A DNA stretch of 9,168 nucleotides from CALAZP01 sp964410725. Lineage in GTDB: Bacteria; Bacteroidota; Bacteroidia; Chitinophagales; Saprospiraceae. The stretch covers positions 1-9,168 of the forward strand of contig CAYPID010000061.1 of assembly GCA_964410725.1 (NCBI GenBank), in the 5' to 3' direction. Each line of letters opens with the position of its first letter. The stretch's first letter is position 1. Under the pieces are notes generated by a model. It saw only the letters and a program-made list of their open reading frames with translations. It searched no databases and was not told where the DNA came from. The translations under genes and the position numbers were made by a program. Below, piece after piece: positions 6,313-9,168 of the stretch.

Positions 6313-6912
6313 TTAGGAAGCTACACTGGTCCTATGCCTTAGCTTTTGAACAGATTCGTAAGGGGCCAATTTAGCTAAATACGCTTCCAGACGCTCTTTG
6401 ACAAATGTATCCACCAAAGGCAGTAAAGGTTGGTCGATATACTGCAAGTATTGTAACGCATCTATTATTTTGTCATCCCATTCCCGCCAATATAAATCAG
6501 CATCTAAAGCGGAAACCCTTCCTCTGCATCCAGTTTGACAACATCCAATTTCCATTTCTTGACACATGTTAAACAAGCCATATTCGTCTGTAATCTCCTC
6601 ACCAGGATGAATATCGCGGATGGCAATTTCAAAACCGTATCCGGTGCTTATAGTATTGAATTGACAACAATGGTTGACATATTTGGCTAAATCCCAACTG
6701 ATAATTCTAATCCCCCTCTCATCAATATAGGAGTACTTTTCAATGTGCTCCTGCAAAACCAACGGATAGGAATTAAAATCATTGGGCTCAATTTCAATTT
6801 CAAGAGGATCCTTTACATAGACTATTGTTCCCTTTGGAATGAATTGAGTAGCAAATACACCATATCCCATTTGTTCATTGATGTACTGTAACTTTGTTGA
6901 AGGATGGATCAT
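6313..6912 (-). CDS. SET-domain methyltransferase
   Basis: This 199-residue protein is a compact bacterial SET-domain protein, a family that transfers methyl groups from S-adenosylmethionine, usually to lysine. Motifs in order are GYGVFATQFIPKGTIV (16-31), the cofactor and pseudoknot motif YVNHCCQFN (78-86) corresponding to NHSCxPN, and AIRDIHPGEEITDEYG (97-112) with the catalytic-type Tyr111. A post-SET-like cysteine cluster follows (C117, C124, C125, C129), which with Cys82 or Cys83 could bind zinc. The last 65 residues are helical and family-specific. The canonical Pro of NHSCxPN is Phe here. No chromatin-type target exists in the window, so the substrate could be a protein or a small amine-bearing molecule. 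It starts with ATG 18 bp after the oxygenase and is followed by the ATP-grasp-like gene after 24 bp, so the three are very likely co-transcribed. Confidence 0.85.
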   Translation of the reverse strand: MIHPSTKLQYINEQMGYGVFATQFIPKGTIVYVKDPLEIEIEPNDFNSYPLVLQEHIEKYSYIDERGIRIISWDLAKYVNHCCQFNTISTGYGFEIAIRDIHPGEEITDEYGLFNMCQEMEIGCCQTGCRGRVSALDADLYWREWDDKIIDALQYLQYIDQPLLPLVDTFVKERLEAYLAKLAPYESVQKLRHRTSVAS

Positions 6913-6930
6913 ATAAATCGAGTAAATAAT

Positions 6931-7554
6931 TTACCAATAAGAAGGGCCTTTCAACCATCCAGTAATACTCCAACGCTCACTTTGGGACACTAATACTTCA
7001 TGGGGAATATCTCCGGACATAAAACATAACAGACGACCTCCGATAGGCTCAATGTCTAAAAACAAATTCTCATTAGAAGCTTGGGGATAAAGCCTTAACT
7101 GACCCCCGTCAGTTGGTTTCCAATCTTCATTGAGATAACAAATAAAAGATAACCTCCTATTGGAGGTATTTTGGAATACATCCAAATGTTTTTTATAAAA
7201 AGTTCCCTTAGGGTATACCGCTAGGTGAAGCTCGCTATCTACTATGCCCAAATAACAGGTTCGATTGATTTCTGCTACAAAAGAATCGAACCTTCGGTAA
7301 AAAAAAGAAAGTTCCTCGGGTAGAGTATTCCTATCTATCCAACAAATAGAATCTGTCCTTATTTCTTTGTTCTTTTGAAAGGAGTGGTCTTTGCCGATTC
7401 CAGCAGTTTTAAATCTACCTAGTGCCAATAATTGCTGCCCATATCCTCTTAGTAGATTGATTTCATGGTTGTTTAAAAAGTGGTCGTTATAATAGTAACC
7501 TTCACTTCCGAGCGCCAAAGCAATCTCGTCTCCAAATTGCTCGATTGATTCCAA
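6931..7554 (-). CDS. PHD/EGL-9-type 2-oxoglutarate- and Fe(II)-dependent oxygenase
   Basis: This 207-residue protein has the double-stranded beta-helix signature of prolyl-hydroxylase-like dioxygenases. HLD (123-125) and the distal His185 (IPHEV) form the Fe(II) triad, and Arg194 in RWSITGW is the expected 2-oxoglutarate-binding residue. Flanking features match the PHD2/PPHD branch: EIRTDSICWID (64-74), YPKGTFYKKHLDVF (114-127), RLSFICYLNEDW (134-145) and GGQLRLYP (150-157). A bacterial relative, Pseudomonas PPHD, hydroxylates a proline of EF-Tu; whether this protein does is unknown. It is the first gene of the oxygenase-SET-ATP-grasp cassette. The start is a TTG at 7552-7554: an in-frame TAA lies at 7561-7563 and no ATG occurs near the N-terminus. 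The 86-bp region upstream is shared with the divergent response regulator. Confidence 0.88.
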   Translation of the reverse strand: MESIEQFGDEIALALGSEGYYYNDHFLNNHEINLLRGYGQQLLALGRFKTAGIGKDHSFQKNKEIRTDSICWIDRNTLPEELSFFYRRFDSFVAEINRTCYLGIVDSELHLAVYPKGTFYKKHLDVFQNTSNRRLSFICYLNEDWKPTDGGQLRLYPQASNENLFLDIEPIGGRLLCFMSGDIPHEVLVSQSERWSITGWLKGPSYW

Positions 7555-7584
7555 ATCAATTTATTTAGAGTGCGAAATACTACC

Positions 7585-7599
7585 TTAATTCTGAATTAA
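7585..7599. repeat. Perfect inverted repeat in the divergent promoter region (candidate operator)
   Basis: TTAATTC-T-GAATTAA has 7-bp arms and a 1-nt centre. It lies between the divergent oxygenase cassette and the response-regulator gene and overlaps the candidate -7 box of the latter. Its position fits an operator acting on one or both units, but OmpR-type regulators usually bind direct repeats, so the binding protein is not identified. The AT-rich composition leaves chance as an alternative. Confidence 0.4.
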
Positions 7600-7604
7600 T
7601 TTTG
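7597..7604 (+). promoter_or_regulatory. Candidate Bacteroidota -7 promoter box for the response-regulator gene
   Basis: TAATTTTG matches TAnnTTTG exactly and lies 36 bp ahead of the ATG at 7641, which would give a leader of about 30 nt. No clear -33 TTTG is seen about 19 bp upstream. If this is the promoter, the in-frame TTG at 7602 lies inside it and cannot be the translation start. Confidence 0.45.
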
Positions 7605-7640
7605 AATGTAATAGTTAACTTTAGAAATGATTTTATAAGC

Positions 7641-8318
7641 ATGAAATTATTATTTGCAGAGGATTCAGAAGTTATTAGAAATCAATGGATTGTACCCCTA
7701 AAAAAAGAAGGGTTCATCTGTGAGCAATCCACTGATTTTAAAAATACTTTACTCAAGATCATCAACTACGAATACGATTGTGTAATCTTGAATGAAATCA
7801 TAAAAGGGGGAAATACCCTAGAACTGGTTGAGATGCTTCAGGCCAATATGCCCACCACCGGAATTTTACTTTATTCTGAATCTAATAATAGTGCCCAAAG
7901 AACAATCTATATAGAAAAAGGAGCTGATGATTTTTTAGTTCTTCCCTTTCATATTCCAGAATTTATTGCAAGAATCAAAGCCATCCTAAGAAGAAAAACA
8001 GGACAACCAGAAAGAATAGTTACTATAGGGAATTTAATCATCCTTCTCGATCAAAGACAAGTTAACATTAATGAAACCCCAGTCGCCTTAACCCGCAAAG
8101 AATTTGATATTTTAATCCACCTAATCAGAAATAAAAATAGAGTAGTAACTAAGGATAGCATTGCAGAACACCTTTGGGGAGATTATATGGATGATGTAGA
8201 TTCTTACGATTTCATCTATGCACATGTCAAAAATATCCGCAAAAAACTAGCTGCCCACCAATGTGGGGATTATATCAAAACCATCTATGGAATAGGTTAT
8301 AAATTTTCGCTTAATTAA
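7641..8318 (+). CDS. OmpR/PhoB-type transcriptional regulator with a degenerate receiver domain
   Basis: This 225-residue protein has a receiver domain (about 1-118) and a winged-helix DNA-binding domain (about 125-225: ALTRKEFDILIHLI, recognition region SYDFIYAHVKNIRKKL, and the closing wing YIKTIYGIGYKFSL). The acidic pair E7-D8 and Ser79 (in place of Thr/Ser) are kept. The position of the phosphoacceptor Asp is Asn51 (VILNEI; codon AAT at 7791-7793), and the invariant Lys of the KPF motif is Leu101 (VLPF). Standard phosphorylation is therefore unlikely. It belongs to the atypical receivers, which act by constitutive dimerisation, protein partners or ligands. No histidine kinase is adjacent. 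I chose ATG 7641 because the protein then begins MKLLFAED, as receivers do; an in-frame TTG at 7602 falls in the probable promoter. It is divergent from the oxygenase-SET-ATP-grasp cassette and may regulate it or itself. Confidence 0.85.
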   Translation: MKLLFAEDSEVIRNQWIVPLKKEGFICEQSTDFKNTLLKIINYEYDCVILNEIIKGGNTLELVEMLQANMPTTGILLYSESNNSAQRTIYIEKGADDFLVLPFHIPEFIARIKAILRRKTGQPERIVTIGNLIILLDQRQVNINETPVALTRKEFDILIHLIRNKNRVVTKDSIAEHLWGDYMDDVDSYDFIYAHVKNIRKKLAAHQCGDYIKTIYGIGYKFSLN

Positions 8319-8348
8319 AAGAAACAATGTTTTTATAATAAAAAATAT

Positions 8349-8356
8349 TACCTTTG
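8349..8356 (+). promoter_or_regulatory. Bacteroidota -7 promoter box for rpsU
   Basis: TACCTTTG (followed by CACCG) matches the TAnnTTTG consensus exactly and has the context common in strong Bacteroidota promoters. It predicts a transcript start near 8360-8363 and a leader of about 35 nt before the rpsU ATG. A convincing -33 TTTG is absent; only a T-rich TGTTTTT near 8329 lies at about that distance. Confidence 0.6.
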
Positions 8357-8396
8357 CACCGCATTATTTTTAACCTAATTTAATATCAAGAATCGT

Positions 8397-8588
8397 ATGT
8401 TGATTATCGACATCAAAGAAGGAGAAAGCATTGATCGCGCACTTAAGCGTTACAAGCGAAAATATCAGAACGTAGGTATCATTAAGGAATTACGGAAGCG
8501 AAAGGAGTTCGTAAAGCCTTCCATTGAAAAGAGAAGCCAAGTTCTCAAAGCGATATACAAAGGAAAAATGACCCAAGGTCAGGATTAA
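8397..8588 (+). CDS. rpsU: Small ribosomal subunit protein bS21
   Basis: This 63-residue, very basic protein has the bS21 signature: IKEGESIDRALKRYKRK (6-22) followed by ELRKRKEFVKPSIEKR (31-46). It joins the small subunit near the 3' end of 16S rRNA. In Bacteroidota, bS21 with bS6 and bS18 helps to hide the anti-Shine-Dalgarno sequence, which explains why most mRNAs there lack SD signals. The leader (about 8360-8396) shows no AGGAGG-like sequence before the ATG. This differs from some Flavobacteriia, where rpsU keeps a strong SD used for autoregulation. The downstream gene begins 13 bp after its stop, so the two probably share a transcript from the promoter box at 8349-8356. Confidence 0.95.
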   Translation: MLIIDIKEGESIDRALKRYKRKYQNVGIIKELRKRKEFVKPSIEKRSQVLKAIYKGKMTQGQD

Positions 8589-8601
8589 GCTCCTGAAATA
8601 A

Positions 8602-9117
8602 ATGGCAATCATTATTCCTGTCAGAGGATACAATCCTCAACTCGGTTCACCCGCTTTTATTGCTGAAAATGCAACAATAGTGGGTGATGTCGTTTTAGGC
8701 GATCAGTGCAGTGTATGGTTTAACGCTGTACTTAGAGGTGACGTCAATTCCATAAGAATCGGGAATAAAGTAAACGTGCAAGATGGAGCCATAATCCATG
8801 GCACCTATCAAAAAGCTAGTACCACCATTGGAGATTTCGTTAGTATTGGGCACAGGGCTTTAATTCATGGCTGTACCATACACAATAACGTACTGATTGG
8901 AATGGGCGCCATTGTAATGGATCATGCCGAAGTAGAAGAAAATGTTATTGTCGGTGCCGGAGCCTTAGTTCTGGAAAATACCCATTTAGAATCTGGATAC
9001 ATTTACGCTGGGGTTCCCGCCAAAAAAATAAAACCCCTATCCCCACAAGTTTTTCAGGATACGGTGCAAAGAATAGCATCCGCCTATATAGATTACAGCT
9101 CCTGGTACAAAAAATAA
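8602..9117 (+). CDS. Gamma-carbonic-anhydrase-family (left-handed beta-helix hexapeptide) protein
   Basis: This 171-residue protein is made of hexapeptide repeats such as ENATIVGDVVLGD, IHNNVLIGMGAIV and NVIVGAGALV, which fold into a left-handed beta-helix trimer. It has the metal-site residues of gamma carbonic anhydrases: His66 (AIIHGT), His84 and His89 (GHRALIHG), with Arg45 and Asp47 in VLRGDV and Gln60 before the first His. Length and residues match YrdA/PaaY/CaiE-like proteins. These bind a metal and in some cases hydrate CO2 or hydrolyse thioesters, but they lack the acidic loop of the classic Cam enzyme. It is probably cytoplasmic, as no signal peptide is seen. The reaction in this organism is uncertain. 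It follows rpsU by 13 bp and is likely translated from the same mRNA. Confidence 0.88.
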   Translation: MAIIIPVRGYNPQLGSPAFIAENATIVGDVVLGDQCSVWFNAVLRGDVNSIRIGNKVNVQDGAIIHGTYQKASTTIGDFVSIGHRALIHGCTIHNNVLIGMGAIVMDHAEVEENVIVGAGALVLENTHLESGYIYAGVPAKKIKPLSPQVFQDTVQRIASAYIDYSSWYKK

Positions 9118-9125
9118 ATATAAAG

Positions 9126-9168
9126 TCAATCCCTCAATTCGGCCCAATTCTCTAAAAAACCAGCTTTT
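9126..9168 (-). CDS. Possible C-terminal end of a convergent gene (partial)
   Basis: Read on the minus strand, the right edge gives 13 open codons ending in a TGA at 9126-9128, with the peptide KAGFLENWAELRD. The composition looks like a normal protein tail, and a convergent gene ending 8 bp from the stop of the hexapeptide protein is plausible. The stretch is too short to identify, and another frame is also open here. Confidence 0.35.
   Translation of the reverse strand, partial: KAGFLENWAELRD

Noticed and set aside
7602..7640. N-terminal extension of the response regulator from a TTG at 7602
   Set aside because: The extra 13 residues precede the typical MKLLFAED receiver start, and the TTG lies inside an exact -7 promoter box.
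1..9168. tRNA, rRNA, CRISPR array, insertion sequence or attachment site
   Set aside because: I saw no cloverleaf, regularly spaced repeats, transposase-like frame or terminal inverted repeats with target duplications. The genes form ordinary metabolic and housekeeping units.

Overview
The window looks like a chromosomal piece of a Bacteroidota bacterium. Four observations support this: promoter-like TAnnTTTG boxes (the Bacteroidota -7 element) stand in front of several genes; most starts lack Shine-Dalgarno sequences and two clear genes (sufS and the oxygenase) start with TTG; the bS21 protein is of the Bacteroidota kind; and the first gene is a secreted protein with thrombospondin-type-3-like DxDxDG calcium motifs of the sort common in Saprospiria-like genomes. 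Placement below phylum is a guess.

Layout. Positions 1-1089 (-) hold the N-terminal 363 codons of a large exported protein that runs off the left edge. An AT-rich gap with several inverted repeats follows (1090-1387). Next comes a molybdenum-cofactor and sulfur-transfer locus: a MoaD/CysO-like sulfur carrier (-), a divergent XdhC-family protein (+), then, converging on it, sufU, sufS and moaE (all -, transcribed in the order moaE-sufS-sufU). Upstream of moaE, in the same direction, lies a three-enzyme cassette (4828-7554, -). In transcription order it encodes a PHD/EGL-9-type 2-oxoglutarate Fe(II) oxygenase, a SET-domain methyltransferase and a large ATP-grasp-like ligase. Divergent from it (7641-8318, +) is an OmpR-type regulator whose receiver has lost the phosphoacceptor Asp and the conserved Lys. 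The right end carries rpsU (bS21) and a gamma-carbonic-anhydrase-family protein behind a clear Bacteroidota promoter, and probably the last 13 codons of a convergent gene at the edge.

How the parts may work together. The class II cysteine desulfurase SufS and the Zn-type sulfur acceptor SufU sit with MoaE, MoaD and XdhC. This suggests that the desulfurase feeds sulfur to molybdopterin synthase and/or to the terminal sulfido ligand of a xanthine-dehydrogenase-type enzyme, rather than serving only Fe-S assembly; SufB, SufC and SufD are not present here. The oxygenase, SET and ATP-grasp genes come from families that hydroxylate prolines, methylate lysines and form amide bonds. Packed with gaps of 18 and 24 bp, they look like a modification or small biosynthetic pathway with no obvious precursor peptide. 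I do not recognise this combination as a described system, and it is the most interesting part of the window. The non-phosphorylatable regulator facing it may control it. All functional links are inferred from gene neighbourhood.
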